A stretch of 64,000 nt of DNA from Anaerocolumna sp047777345 (GTDB lineage: Bacteria; Bacillota; Clostridia; Lachnospirales; Lachnospiraceae): contig JBKEEJ010000008.1 of NCBI GenBank assembly GCA_047777345.1, positions 1 through 64,000 of the forward strand, in the 5' to 3' direction. Positions 52,301 to 61,732 of this stretch are shown here, in pieces. The number at the start of each line of letters is the position of its first letter. Positions within the stretch are counted from its first letter, which is position 1. Below the pieces are notes generated by a model. It was not told the DNA's origin and did no database searches. It saw only the letters and a list, made by a program, of their open reading frames with translations. The position numbers and the translations under genes were made by a program.

Positions 52301-53154
52301 CTGACAAGGTTGTTTATGATGCAAAAAAAGTATATGTGGCAAAGTATAAAGTTGCGAAACCTAGGGTATTTATTCCGGTTTTTCCTGGCACCAATTGTGA
52401 GTATGACAGCCAGCGGGCATTTGAACTGGCCGGGGCTAAGGTTACTACTGTGGTGTTTAAAAACTTAAGTGGAGAAGATATCAGGGAATCGGTAGAAGCA
52501 TTTGAAAAAGAGATTAACCAAGCACAGATTCTCATGTTTCCGGGTGGTTTTTCTGCCGGTGATGAACCGGACGGATCCGGGAAATTTATAGCAACCGTAT
52601 TTCGCAATGAGCGGATTAAGGAAGCGGTAAACAGACTTTTAAAGGAACGGGACGGATTGGCCCTTGGTATTTGTAACGGTTTTCAGGCTCTGATTAAATT
52701 GGGACTGGTGCCTTACGGTGAAATTACGCCACAAAAAACGGATTCGCCGACCTTGACTACCAACTGCATTGGCCGCCACGTATCCAAATCGGTTTATACC
52801 AAGGTGGTATCTAATAAATCTCCATGGCTTATGAAAGCAGAACTGGGTGGAGTATATGCTATTCCGGCATCTCACGGTGAAGGACGGTTTGTCGCGTCGG
52901 ACGAATGGATTAAGAAGCTTTTTAAGAACGGACAGGTGGCAACCCAGTATGTGGATTTAAACGGACGGCCTACAATGGATGAAGATTTTAATCCCAATGG
53001 CTCCTATGCTGCCATCGAAGGGATAACAAGCCCCGACGGAAGGGTACTTGGCAAAATGGCTCATTCCGAAAGAAGAGGCGACGGTGTTGCAATCAATATT
53101 TATGGAAATCAGAACCAGTACATTTTTGAGTCCGGTGTAAGTTATTATCAATAA
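49378..53154 (+). CDS. purL: Phosphoribosylformylglycinamidine synthase, single-chain form
   Basis: PurL turns FGAR, glutamine and ATP into FGAM in purine synthesis. The 1,258-residue protein combines all parts in one chain: an N-terminal domain, the synthetase halves with FKNETHNHPTEIEPFGGAATCLGG and SIGGKDSMSGTF, and a C-terminal class I glutaminase domain (about 1000-1258) with FPGTNCEYD, the nucleophile Cys in LGICNGFQALI and the His/Glu in SHGEGRF. It is somewhat shorter than the 1,295-residue enterobacterial form, as usual in clostridia. The start is ATG 49378 after GAAAGGA. No other purine genes are adjacent. Confidence 0.97.
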   Translation: MSRVKRIYVEKKPPYAVRAKELLEEIRSYLGIKGLKNVRILIRYDIENISDETFENALGTVFSEPPVDLLYRETFPWDKQDRIFSVQYLPGQFDQRADSAEQCLKLLNENEEPTIYCATTYVLSGEINEEEYGKIKSYCINPVDSREVDERKPETLKSEYEEPSDVPVIDFITMSETKLYDLFLSLNLAMTFKDFLHIQKYFATEEKRNPTMTEIRVLDTYWSDHCRHTTFLTELKKVDIEDGYYKTPISQAYESYLSQRSKLYKDKKDKYISLMDIALMAMKALREQGKLNDMEVSDEINACSIVVPVEIDGKTEEWLVFFKNETHNHPTEIEPFGGAATCLGGAIRDPLSGRGYVYQAMRVTGAADPTVSIKNTLKGKLPQRKIVTGAAAGYSSYGNQIGLATGLVDEIYHPNYVAKRMEIGAVMGAAPRKNVIRENSEPGDVIILLGGRTGRDGCGGATGSSKVHTTKSIETCGAEVQKGNPPTERKLQRLFRRQEVSRLIKKCNDFGAGGVSVAIGELADGLRIDLDKVPKKYAGLDGTELAISESQERMAVVVDKANVEKFLSFSGEENLEAVAVAEVTKEPRLVMLWRGKEIVNISRAFLNTNGAHQEAKAVLTMPDKEANYFAARSIADTDIKAKWLQTLRDLNVCSKKGLVEMFDSSIGASTVTMPYGGKYQLTPIQTMTAKLPVLKGKCDTVTMMSYGFDPYLSSWSPYHGAVYAIVSSVAKIVAAGGDYRKIRFTFQEYFRRLGTEPKRWGEPLAALLGAFDAQMKLGLASIGGKDSMSGTFNDIDVPPTLVSFAVNVAKVKDVITPELKEAGNILVLFEMERDVYDLPVYEQLMELYDSVQNLAKEKLILSAYALGAFGIAEAVSKMAFGNKLGVAIDHSVTSQDLFGPAYGSIVAEIAEKDLPKLDQWNIKRKVVGKVIKEEKLIYHNVEIALKEALDAWTSTLEKVYPTSSAGKQELFNEFTDKVVYDAKKVYVAKYKVAKPRVFIPVFPGTNCEYDSQRAFELAGAKVTTVVFKNLSGEDIRESVEAFEKEINQAQILMFPGGFSAGDEPDGSGKFIATVFRNERIKEAVNRLLKERDGLALGICNGFQALIKLGLVPYGEITPQKTDSPTLTTNCIGRHVSKSVYTKVVSNKSPWLMKAELGGVYAIPASHGEGRFVASDEWIKKLFKNGQVATQYVDLNGRPTMDEDFNPNGSYAAIEGITSPDGRVLGKMAHSERRGDGVAINIYGNQNQYIFESGVSYYQ

Positions 53155-53183
53155 ATTTTATCTGAATAAAAAAATGTAAAATT

Positions 53184-53259
53184 AGCGTATGATTACGAAA
53201 TAGAAAGAGAACTTTTTCATGAAACATCTCTTACCGCATTAATAATCATACGCTTTTTT
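53184..53259 (+). terminator. Terminator after purL
   Basis: AGCGTATGATTA (53184-53195) pairs perfectly with TAATCATACGCT (53243-53254), followed by TTTTTTA. An inner AGAGA / TCTCT pair extends the fold. It belongs to the same large-loop style as the other hairpins of the window. Confidence 0.8.
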
Positions 53260-53584
53260 ACTTTGCTATTTTATTAAATCTGTATTAAAAAATATAAAAA
53301 ATAATAGATTATTTTACTTTTTTCTAAAGAATTATTATGATATAATAGAATAGGTATTATTTCCTATAAAAATGAAAAGTAAGACAAGTACGGTTAAACA
53401 ATGTAAGGGGGAGGAAAACTAAAGTTATTATCAGTGTGTTGTAATTTAAAATTTCATTCATTTTAAGATTCAAATATATGACAGATTTGCCAGACAGTAA
53501 CTGGATTGATTTTCTGCCTTATAAATATCTTATTGAATGATAATTTGCTAATACTTATTTATATTGACTTGAGGAATTTTTATT
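53260..53584. other. Leader region of the 7TM-GGDEF gene
   Basis: A TATAAT at about 53341 would give a leader of some 240 bases. It contains a strong ribosome-site-like GGGGGAGGA at 53408 with no frame after it. I see no c-di-GMP riboswitch motif. A nearer promoter cannot be excluded. Confidence 0.35.
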
Positions 53585-55951
53585 ATGATGAAAATATTAT
53601 CATTTCTATCGACATTAGCATCTGTTATATATTTATTTGTGGGGATTTATACATACCGCTTAAATAAAAAAACGAGAGAAGGTATCTTGTTTCTCCTTTT
53701 AAATATACTTTTATCAGTCTGGTCTTTTACCTATGCTTTTGTCTATGTGGCTGAGGATTCTTATGAATTTTCTTTCTGGTATAAAATATCAGCAGCGGGC
53801 TGGTGCTTTTTTCCCGCCATTGTTTTATACCTGACCTTAACAATAATCCATCATAAAATTTTAGAAAAAAAAATCATTAAATATTTTATTTCAGTTCCCG
53901 GATTAATACTCTGGTTTAAGACTTTGTTTTTATACCAGGCAAATAAGCCTGAAACTATTTTTGATTTTTTTTATTCCGGTGACGTAATGTATGCAATATA
54001 TAATTACAGTTATATTATTGGTTGCTTATATGTTATTTATTTATGGGGAAAAAGGACAGACAGGACAAACCAGAAAAAGCAGGCAAAAGTACTTCTTTTT
54101 TCGGGCATAATGACATTGCTGCTTGATATTATATATAAAGTGCTTTTCCCTGTTATATTACACAGGAAATTGCCCAATATTACCCAGATATGGATTTTGA
54201 TTACCCTTTGGGGAATTTATTATGCCATTGTTAAATATAATTTTTTGCTGGCATCCAATTCCCTTATTATTAACGAGTTATTTAATGAAATTTTAGATTT
54301 GACTTTTTTAGTTGACCTGGATGGTAAAATCATCCGAACCAACAGGCAAGTTTTAAATCTCCTTGGCATGGAATGGGCGGACCTGGCTAATACAAAGATA
54401 ACCGACTTAATTACGGAAGAAAAGCTGGAAGAACTTATATCGGATTGGGAGAAACTAAAAAGTACTGTTAAATACAACAATGTGTTTATTCAGACCAAAG
54501 ACGGAAAAAGCATTCCTCTAAATATATCGGTTTCACCCATACGAAGTTCCAAAAATCAGATTCTTCTTGGAATGTTAATTGTCGGCCAGGATATACGAAT
54601 GCTTGAGGATTTGAAACACGAAATAGCCAGTCATAAAAAAACTGAGGACAAGCTAAGAAAAAGCGAGGAACTTTTTCGTACGGTTGCGGAAGCCATACCT
54701 TTTTCCATTATAATGGCTAGGGAAAGCGATAATGTAATTCTTTATCTGAACAGGAATGCGGAAAATTTACTCTATTTAGACCATGATGAATTATTGGGTA
54801 AATTAGCTTTTGAATTTTGCAAAAATCCGCAGGACAGGATAGAATTGTTAAAGGATATTGCAGAAGGAAAACCGGTAAAAAACAGGGAAATAATTTTTAA
54901 GCGAAGTAATAATTCGACTTTTACCGGACTTATAACCACAGTCACAGCCATTTACAACGAGGAGAAAGTATTGCTTTCGGTTCTGGGGGATATTACGGAA
55001 CAAAAGACACTGCAGCAATACATTACAAAATCAGAAGAAATGTTAAAGAAATTGATGGATTCTATACCGGATTTGGTAATGGTCTGTGATGTGGAAGGCA
55101 ATTTAACTTATGTAAACAAAAGTATTAAGACAATGTTAGAATATGACCCTTTTAAGGAAAAAATTCCCATCAGCATCCTTAATTATTATGACAAGGCCGA
55201 TATGGAAACTGTGAAAAATAATATGAAACGTTTATTAAAGGAGAAAATCGGACCAGTCGAATATAAATGTGTTAAAAAAGACGGTGGTACCATCGATGTT
55301 GAGGTAAACAGTACGGTACTGCGGGAAGCATCTTCCAAGCCTTTCGGATATATATTTGTTACCAGAGATATAACGGAAAGAAAGAAGTATCAGGAAAAAC
55401 TAAAGAGAAGCAAAGAAGAAATTGAAAAGGTCAATGACGAATTAATAAAAACCAATAGTTTATTGCAGGAGCAATCTGTCAGAGACAGCCTAACCAATTT
55501 ATATAATCACCGGTTTATAATGGAGCTTATTGAAGGGGAAATTGAAAAAGCCATTAAAAATAAAACTTCCTTGTGTTTAATGATGTTGGACATCGATTAT
55601 TTTAAGCAGGTAAATGACAGTTACGGACATCAGATTGGCGACAGGGTTTTAAAATATGTGTCAAAATTAATTCAGTTAAATATGAGGGATACTGATTTTG
55701 TGGGCAGGTATGGCGGTGAAGAATTTATGATACTGCTGCCGGAAACCAAATTGTATGAAGCATATGAGTTTGCCGAAAAAATCAGATCGGATATTCAAAA
55801 TTACAGTTTTACAGTAGAGAATCTTAATGTTACAATCAGTATTGGACTGGCAGAATACCATGCAGAAGATAGGAAAACATTTGTTGACCGGGTAGATGAG
55901 CTTTTATATCAGGCAAAAGATAAAGGAAGAAACCGAATCGAAATGTCATAA
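53585..55951 (+). CDS. 7TM-PAS-PAS-PAS diguanylate cyclase
   Basis: The 788-residue membrane sensor starts at ATG 53585. It has seven N-terminal membrane helices (about 1-225, histidine-kinase-N 7TM type), three PAS domains (about 235-345, 355-480 and 485-605) and a C-terminal GGDEF domain (about 620-788). The active site is GRYGGEEF, preceded by the I-site RDTD five residues upstream, so the cyclase is likely active and product-inhibited. A coiled linker KRSKEEIEKVNDELIK precedes the cyclase. It should make c-di-GMP in response to a membrane or small-molecule signal. It stands alone. Confidence 0.92.
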   Translation: MMKILSFLSTLASVIYLFVGIYTYRLNKKTREGILFLLLNILLSVWSFTYAFVYVAEDSYEFSFWYKISAAGWCFFPAIVLYLTLTIIHHKILEKKIIKYFISVPGLILWFKTLFLYQANKPETIFDFFYSGDVMYAIYNYSYIIGCLYVIYLWGKRTDRTNQKKQAKVLLFSGIMTLLLDIIYKVLFPVILHRKLPNITQIWILITLWGIYYAIVKYNFLLASNSLIINELFNEILDLTFLVDLDGKIIRTNRQVLNLLGMEWADLANTKITDLITEEKLEELISDWEKLKSTVKYNNVFIQTKDGKSIPLNISVSPIRSSKNQILLGMLIVGQDIRMLEDLKHEIASHKKTEDKLRKSEELFRTVAEAIPFSIIMARESDNVILYLNRNAENLLYLDHDELLGKLAFEFCKNPQDRIELLKDIAEGKPVKNREIIFKRSNNSTFTGLITTVTAIYNEEKVLLSVLGDITEQKTLQQYITKSEEMLKKLMDSIPDLVMVCDVEGNLTYVNKSIKTMLEYDPFKEKIPISILNYYDKADMETVKNNMKRLLKEKIGPVEYKCVKKDGGTIDVEVNSTVLREASSKPFGYIFVTRDITERKKYQEKLKRSKEEIEKVNDELIKTNSLLQEQSVRDSLTNLYNHRFIMELIEGEIEKAIKNKTSLCLMMLDIDYFKQVNDSYGHQIGDRVLKYVSKLIQLNMRDTDFVGRYGGEEFMILLPETKLYEAYEFAEKIRSDIQNYSFTVENLNVTISIGLAEYHAEDRKTFVDRVDELLYQAKDKGRNRIEMS

Positions 55952-55988
55952 AATATGGTAGAATAACTGCAATATGTCTGAGACAAAA

Positions 55989-56068
55989 GGGGGGCTATTG
56001 CAAAATATAGGTTTATGCGCAGGATGAATTCCTGTAGCATTGGATTATATTTTGCAACAGACCCTTTT
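55989..56068 (+). terminator. Terminator after the diguanylate cyclase, GGGGCTATTGCAAAAT family
   Basis: GGGCTATTGCAAAATAT pairs with ATATTTTGCAACAGACCC, followed by TTTTGC. The internal GGTTTATGCGCAGGATGAATTCCTG resembles the inside of the palindrome at 12660 (GGTTTATCTGCAGGAATTAT). Confidence 0.75.
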
Positions 56069-56145
56069 GCTGTTATATTTTATATTATAATATGGATAAA
56101 AATGTGGTACTATAGGTATGAAAAAGTTAATCAGGAGGATATAAG

Positions 56146-57894
56146 GTGAAACGGCTGTTGGTGTATTTAAAAGACTACATAAAGGAAAGTATCCTGGCAC
56201 CTTTGTTTAAGCTGCTGGAAGCTTTGTTTGAATTATTTGTGCCATTAATAACAAAAAGGATTATAGATATAGGAATCGCATCGAAAGATATACCCTATGT
56301 TTTAAAAATGTGTTTTGTGTTAATTTTACTGGGAGTTATCGGACTGGCTTGTTCCATTACCGCCCAATACTTTGCCGCAAAAGCGGCGGTAGGTTTTGCC
56401 ACAAAAGTTCGGTACCGGCTGTTTGCCCATATACAGACCCTTTCCTTTTCCCAAATGGATCAAATAGGTACTTCCACTTTAATTACGAGAATAACCAATG
56501 ATGTTAATCAGGTACAAAACGGCGTCAATCTGGTACTGCGGTTATTTATGCGTTCCCCATTTATTGTATTTGGTTCCATGATTATGGCTTTTACCATTGA
56601 CGTAAAAGCAGCTTTCATTTTTGTTGTGGTAATTCCCTCCCTTTCTGTTGTGGTTTTTGGAATTATGCTAATGAGCATTCCCCTTTATAAAAAGGTACAA
56701 GAAAGGCTTGATAAAATACTTTCTATAACCAGGGATAACCTGGTAGGTGTCCGTGTTTTACGGGCATTTCATAAAGAGGGGGATGAAATCGAAGCCTTTG
56801 GTGAGGGTAATTTTAATCTGACCAAAATTCAGCTTCATGTGGGGAGAATTATGGCTGTGATGAATCCCCTTACCCTTGTTATTATAAACGGCGCCATAGT
56901 CCTGCTTTTATGGACCGGGGCGGTTAAAGTTTCCAGAGGAATTTTAACCTCAGGTGCGGTTGTCGCACTGGTTAATTATATGTCGCAGATTCTGGTGGAG
57001 CTGGTGAAACTGGCCAATCTGATTATTTCCGTTACCAAGGCAGTGGCCTGCGGAAACCGTATACAAAGTGTGCTGGATATGGAGTCTGGCATACCGAAAA
57101 AACAGGAAAAGGATATAAACCTAAACATCGAAAAATCAGATCCGGATGTGCTTATGGAGTGGAAAAATGTGTCACTTAAATATGAAAATGCGGCTGGCGA
57201 AGCTTTATCCGATGTCAGTTTTAAGGTCAGGAAGGGACAAACCATCGGTATTATTGGCGGTACCGGGTCCGGCAAATCCAGCCTTGTAAACCTGATACCC
57301 CGGTTTTATGACGTTACGAAAGGCGAAATTCTTTTGTACGGTAAAAATATAAACAGCTATGATATTGAAGAACTCAGAAGTAAAATCGGAATCGTCCCCC
57401 AAAAGGCAGTTTTATTTAAAGGAACTATCCGGGAAAATTTGCTTTGGGGTAAAAAGGACGCAACAGATGAGGAACTGGAAGAAGCGTTAAGAATATCCCA
57501 GTCAAAGGAATTTGTAGACCGGAAAGAAAAGGGGATGGACAGCCTCATTGAACAAGGTGGAAGGAATCTGTCCGGAGGGCAAAGGCAACGTCTTACGATT
57601 GCAAGAGCCCTGGTACGGAATCCTGAAATTCTGATACTGGATGACAGTACTTCGGCCCTGGATTATGCTACGGATGCCAGATTAAGAAAGGCAATCCGGA
57701 ATATGAAAAGCAGGCCGGCTGTTTTTATTGTATCTCAGAGAACCTCATCCATTCAGTATGCGGATCAGATCATCGTGCTGGACGACGGTAAAGTAGCCGG
57801 CATCGGAACTCATGATACGCTGTTAAAGAATTGCGAAGTTTATCAGGAAATATATTATTCCCAATATTCAGACGTACAGGCGGAAGTAAGATAA
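56146..57894 (+). CDS. ABC exporter half-transporter, subunit A
   Basis: The 582-residue fusion has six transmembrane helices (about 15-315) and an ATPase domain. It starts at GTG 56146 after AGGAGGATA. Walker A is GGTGSGKSS and the signature LSGGQRQ is canonical, but the residue after Walker B is Asp (ILILDDSTS) rather than the catalytic Glu, and the switch region is VSQRTSS, lacking the usual His. This is the degenerate-site subunit of a heterodimeric exporter such as TM287/288 or BmrCD. The partner follows 73 bp later. The cargo is likely a drug or lipid. Confidence 0.93.
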   Translation: MKRLLVYLKDYIKESILAPLFKLLEALFELFVPLITKRIIDIGIASKDIPYVLKMCFVLILLGVIGLACSITAQYFAAKAAVGFATKVRYRLFAHIQTLSFSQMDQIGTSTLITRITNDVNQVQNGVNLVLRLFMRSPFIVFGSMIMAFTIDVKAAFIFVVVIPSLSVVVFGIMLMSIPLYKKVQERLDKILSITRDNLVGVRVLRAFHKEGDEIEAFGEGNFNLTKIQLHVGRIMAVMNPLTLVIINGAIVLLLWTGAVKVSRGILTSGAVVALVNYMSQILVELVKLANLIISVTKAVACGNRIQSVLDMESGIPKKQEKDINLNIEKSDPDVLMEWKNVSLKYENAAGEALSDVSFKVRKGQTIGIIGGTGSGKSSLVNLIPRFYDVTKGEILLYGKNINSYDIEELRSKIGIVPQKAVLFKGTIRENLLWGKKDATDEELEEALRISQSKEFVDRKEKGMDSLIEQGGRNLSGGQRQRLTIARALVRNPEILILDDSTSALDYATDARLRKAIRNMKSRPAVFIVSQRTSSIQYADQIIVLDDGKVAGIGTHDTLLKNCEVYQEIYYSQYSDVQAEVR

Positions 57895-57967
57895 TCAAGA
57901 TAATAGGTAGACTTATTACCGGAAGAAATTATCCTGTCCGAAACAAAAGGGAAGAAAAGGAGAAAAA

Positions 57968-59734
57968 ATGAGACGCCAAAAAATAACTTTGCATAAATCA
58001 ACCATAAAAAATATTTTTCGTTACATAAAAAAATACTGGCTGTTTGTAATTATATCCATTTTATTTGCAGCAATAACCGTAATATGTTCTTTGTATACCC
58101 TGTTGTTAATCGGCGAAGCCGTAGACTGCTTAACCACACCGGATGGGGTGGATTTTAAGGGATTAGTCCGGATACTTGTAAAGATCGGGGCACTAACGGG
58201 TACCAATGGAATTTTGCAGTGGACTATGAATGCCTGCAATAATAAAATCGTATATCATGTGATTCAGGATATTCGTAAAGACGCCTTTGATAAAATGCAA
58301 ATTTTGCCGTTAAAATATATCGACAGTCACCCTTACGGTGAAATTGTAAGCCGGATTATTACCGATGTGGATCAGTTCGCAGACGGCTTGCTGATGGGAT
58401 TTACCCAGCTGTTTACCAGTGTGGTAACCATTATTGGTACCCTTGTCTTTATGTTTCGGGAAAATGTTCCCATTACGTTAGTGGTAGTATGTCTTACTCC
58501 GGTATCCATTCTGGTTGCCAGCTTTATATCCAGACGAACCTATTCTATGTTTACGCTTCAGGCCAAAACCAGAGGAGAGCAAACGGCTTATATTGAAGAA
58601 ATGATTGGCAATCAGAGGGTTGTTCAGGCCTTCGGACACGAAAAAGAAGCCCTTGAAACTTTTGGAGAAATCAATGACAGGCTGGCCAAATACTCCTTAC
58701 GGGCTACTTTCTTTTCCTCAATTACCAATCCGGCTACCAGATTTGTAAATAGTCTGGTTTCAACGGGAGTTACGATTACCGGAGCCATATCGGTTATTCA
58801 TGGAAACCTTACCATTGGTATTCTGACCGCATTTATCAGTTACGCCAATCAATATACCAAGCCTTTTAACGAAATATCTGGGGTGGTTACGGAACTGGCC
58901 AATGCCCTTAGCTGTGCCAGGCGCATATTTGAATTAATTGAGGAAGAACCCCAGATTCCGGAGGCGGATGACGCAGTGGAATTAACCGATGTGGCAGGTG
59001 AAGTAAAGTTAAGCAATGTGGAATTTTCTTATAGCCCGGATAAAAAATTAATTGAGGACCTGAATCTTTTGGTAAAACCGGGACAGCGAATTGCCATTGT
59101 GGGGCCCACAGGCTGTGGCAAGACCACCATTATTAACTTGCTGATGCGGTTTTATGAGATTGACGGCGGAAGTATTACAGTGGACGGACATGACATACGG
59201 CATATTACCAGAAAAAGCCTAAGGACCAACTATGGTATGGTGTTGCAGGAAACCTGGCTAAAATCCGGCACCATCCGTGAAAATATTTGTATGGGTAAAC
59301 CGGATGCCACAGAGGAAGAAATGATAGAAGCTGCTAAAGCAGCCCATATTCACAGTTTTATCAAGCGCCTTCCCAAAGGTTATGATACGGTTATTACGGA
59401 AAATGGAGAGGATTTGTCCGAGGGACAAAGACAGCTTCTTTGCATTGCAAGAGTTATGCTGTGTCTTCCACCTATGTTAATACTGGATGAGGCTACTTCT
59501 TCAATAGACACCAGAACGGAAATAAAAATACAGAAGGCTTTTATGGCTATGATGAAAGGCAGAACCAGCTTTGTCATTGCCCACCGGCTTTCTACCATAA
59601 AAGATGCCGACTTAATTCTGGTTATGAACAATGGGCATATTGTGGAACGGGGAAAACATGAAGAATTGCTGGAAAAAAGAGGATTTTATTATGAGCTATA
59701 TAACAGCCAGTTTGGAGATGGTGCTAATTTATAA
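57968..59734 (+). CDS. ABC exporter half-transporter, subunit B
   Basis: The 588-residue partner starts at ATG 57968 after AAAAGGAG. It has six transmembrane helices and an ATPase domain with Walker A GPTGCGKTT, Walker B LILDEATSS with the catalytic Glu and the switch His in IAHRLST. The signature is altered to LSEGQRQ. The active Walker B of this subunit therefore pairs with the intact signature of subunit A, leaving one working and one degenerate ATP site, the usual arrangement in heterodimeric exporters. Confidence 0.94.
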   Translation: MRRQKITLHKSTIKNIFRYIKKYWLFVIISILFAAITVICSLYTLLLIGEAVDCLTTPDGVDFKGLVRILVKIGALTGTNGILQWTMNACNNKIVYHVIQDIRKDAFDKMQILPLKYIDSHPYGEIVSRIITDVDQFADGLLMGFTQLFTSVVTIIGTLVFMFRENVPITLVVVCLTPVSILVASFISRRTYSMFTLQAKTRGEQTAYIEEMIGNQRVVQAFGHEKEALETFGEINDRLAKYSLRATFFSSITNPATRFVNSLVSTGVTITGAISVIHGNLTIGILTAFISYANQYTKPFNEISGVVTELANALSCARRIFELIEEEPQIPEADDAVELTDVAGEVKLSNVEFSYSPDKKLIEDLNLLVKPGQRIAIVGPTGCGKTTIINLLMRFYEIDGGSITVDGHDIRHITRKSLRTNYGMVLQETWLKSGTIRENICMGKPDATEEEMIEAAKAAHIHSFIKRLPKGYDTVITENGEDLSEGQRQLLCIARVMLCLPPMLILDEATSSIDTRTEIKIQKAFMAMMKGRTSFVIAHRLSTIKDADLILVMNNGHIVERGKHEELLEKRGFYYELYNSQFGDGANL

Positions 59735-59901
59735 CATACTAAAACAAAAAGTGATAAAATACAACAAAAAATATTTTCAAATATTGAAAAAGTGATATAA
59801 TTAAAATAGTTTTGAGATAAGCCGGCAAAACTGGACTGGTTTATCGGACATCAGACGAAAGACAGGTATATTTCTTGCTAGTAAAGATGAGGAGGTATTG
59901 C

Positions 59902-60771
59902 ATGTGTCAGCAGCAATTTGATATTACTTATGGTGATTTAAATCCCACCATATTATTTGCCAGCAAGCAGAAAATGGTTAAGGAATCGGTATATCATGAC
60001 CATGATTTTACGGAATTGACTTATATATTATCCGGCAAGGGAAAATATCTGTTAAATGGGGAAATTTACGATGTGCAAGCCGGTGACGCAATCATATGCA
60101 ATCCGGGTGTTAAGCATCAGAATATCGTAGTAAATCCCAAGGAACCTACCATTGAATTTTTTACGGGTTTTACGGATTTTCATTTTAAAAATATGCCGCA
60201 GAATTCTATTGTTTTAAAGGACGGAGGTTACATACTTCACACATCTTCGGAAGTAAAACAGGAAATTTCCAGGCATTGTTATGAAATGTTAGCCGAGAAC
60301 GAATCTTGCCAGGTAGGCAAATATTTTATGCTAAAATCTCATTTAATACAAATCCTTTTACTGCTGATACGGGATATTTATGTAACTCAGGATAACAATC
60401 AGAAGGGGTGTACATTTGAATCATATAACAAAAGTTATGCGGTAAAAAAGATTATTAACTATTTAAATGAAAATTATGAAAACAAGATATCTTTAGATAA
60501 AATTGCACATAATATGTATCTGAGTCCGGTCTATATATCCAAAATTTTTAAAGAGGAAACGGGAGAGTCGCCAATTAATTATTTGATTAAAATCAGACTG
60601 GAAAAGGCGAGAGAAATCCTCTTGTCTTCAAAAGGTGACAGTATAAAAAGTGTGGCCAATCGTGTAGGTTATGAGGATGTGTACCATTTCAGCAAGCTTT
60701 TTAAAAAGTATTATGGCGTTTCTCCTCTTAATTATAAAAAGTATGCAATGAAAAACATGCTTAAGTCATAA
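59902..60771 (+). CDS. AraC-family transcriptional regulator with cupin sensor
   Basis: The 289-residue protein has an N-terminal cupin-type ligand domain (YHDHDFTELTYILSGKGKYLLNGEIYDVQAGDAIICNPGVKH) and a C-terminal double helix-turn-helix (ISLDKIAHNMYLSPVYISKIFKEETG and IKSVANRVGYEDVYHFSKLFKK). I chose ATG 59902 behind GAGGAGG; a TTG 27 bases earlier is upstream of that site. It probably responds to a sugar. The neighbouring genes give no clear target. Confidence 0.92.
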   Translation: MCQQQFDITYGDLNPTILFASKQKMVKESVYHDHDFTELTYILSGKGKYLLNGEIYDVQAGDAIICNPGVKHQNIVVNPKEPTIEFFTGFTDFHFKNMPQNSIVLKDGGYILHTSSEVKQEISRHCYEMLAENESCQVGKYFMLKSHLIQILLLLIRDIYVTQDNNQKGCTFESYNKSYAVKKIINYLNENYENKISLDKIAHNMYLSPVYISKIFKEETGESPINYLIKIRLEKAREILLSSKGDSIKSVANRVGYEDVYHFSKLFKKYYGVSPLNYKKYAMKNMLKS

Positions 60772-60823
60772 TAAATATTTTATTTTATGTTTTAAGATGT
60801 TTTAGTAGAATTGGAGTATTCGT

Positions 60824-61606
60824 ATGAATCTGTATGAAGCAATTTTTGTGAGAAAGACAGTCAGAAGATATAAAATGGAGCCTTTGGAGGAAAATTTGCT
60901 TGGTAATATTAAGCATTTTGCAGATAATATTACTGGCTTATTTGAAGGAATACATGTTGAGTATAGATTATTGGAACATTCTGAAATAAAGAAATATTTT
61001 TCGGGTGCCATAAACGTAAAAGCACCTTATTATCTTGTTATTTATTCCGAAAAAGCACCAGGTTACCAGCTGAATGCCGGGTATCTGATGCAGCAGATTT
61101 CTTTATACCTGACGACAAAAGCTATCGGTTCCTGCTATTTAGGAATGTTAAAACCTAAGTCCAGGAAATTTGAGTCAGGCAAGCAGGATAATTCTCAGCT
61201 GGAGTATGTTATAACATTGGCTTTTGGAAAAGCGGCAAATGATGTTTATCGTTCTGTTGATAAGTTTAAGCGCCTTCCTTTAGAGGATATTGCTGTTTTT
61301 AAAAGTGATGTAAGCAAGAATATTAAGGCCATGGTTTCGGCAGCACGTTTGGCACCATCCAGTATGAACAGCCAGCCATGGAGATTTGTTGTCTATGACA
61401 ACCGAATTCATGTTTTCTGCAGAAAGAACGTGTTTTTAAACAGTGTGCTGAACGAAATCAAGTTAATTGACATTGGTATTTGCCTGGCTCATTTGCTGAT
61501 TACGGCAGAAGAGCTGTGGATCGATGTTAAGACAATATTTATGGAAAATATCAGAAATCAGTCTTTTAAGAAAAATGATTATGTTATCAGCATAAAAGTG
61601 TTGTAA
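60824..61606 (+). CDS. Nitroreductase-family protein (two-domain, TM1586-like)
   Basis: The 260-residue protein starts at ATG 60824. The first half reads MNLYEAIFVRKTVRRYKMEP, like the FMN-binding start of nitroreductases, and the second half has AARLAPSSMNSQPWRFVVYDN, the classic nitroreductase substrate-side motif. This arrangement suits the putative TM1586-type nitroreductases, which carry two pseudo-repeated FMN-reductase units in one chain. The substrate is unknown. It ends about 40 bp before the tRNA promoter. Confidence 0.85.
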   Translation: MNLYEAIFVRKTVRRYKMEPLEENLLGNIKHFADNITGLFEGIHVEYRLLEHSEIKKYFSGAINVKAPYYLVIYSEKAPGYQLNAGYLMQQISLYLTTKAIGSCYLGMLKPKSRKFESGKQDNSQLEYVITLAFGKAANDVYRSVDKFKRLPLEDIAVFKSDVSKNIKAMVSAARLAPSSMNSQPWRFVVYDNRIHVFCRKNVFLNSVLNEIKLIDIGICLAHLLITAEELWIDVKTIFMENIRNQSFKKNDYVISIKVL

Positions 61607-61647
61607 TTTTATATAATAAATATATTAAATAAACTTTCAAAAAAGTG

Positions 61648-61676
61648 TTGACAATAACATTAGTTTGTATTATACT
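61648..61676 (+). promoter_or_regulatory. Strong sigma-A promoter of tRNA-Gly
   Basis: TTGACA (61648-61653) and TATACT (61671-61676) are separated by 17 bp. CATGTGC (61681-61687) and GCACATG (61722-61728) form an inverted repeat in the leader. Confidence 0.85.
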
Positions 61677-61732
61677 ATGTCATGTGCTTGAGCGAAACAA
61701 AAACAAAGAAAAACAAAAAATGCACATGATAT

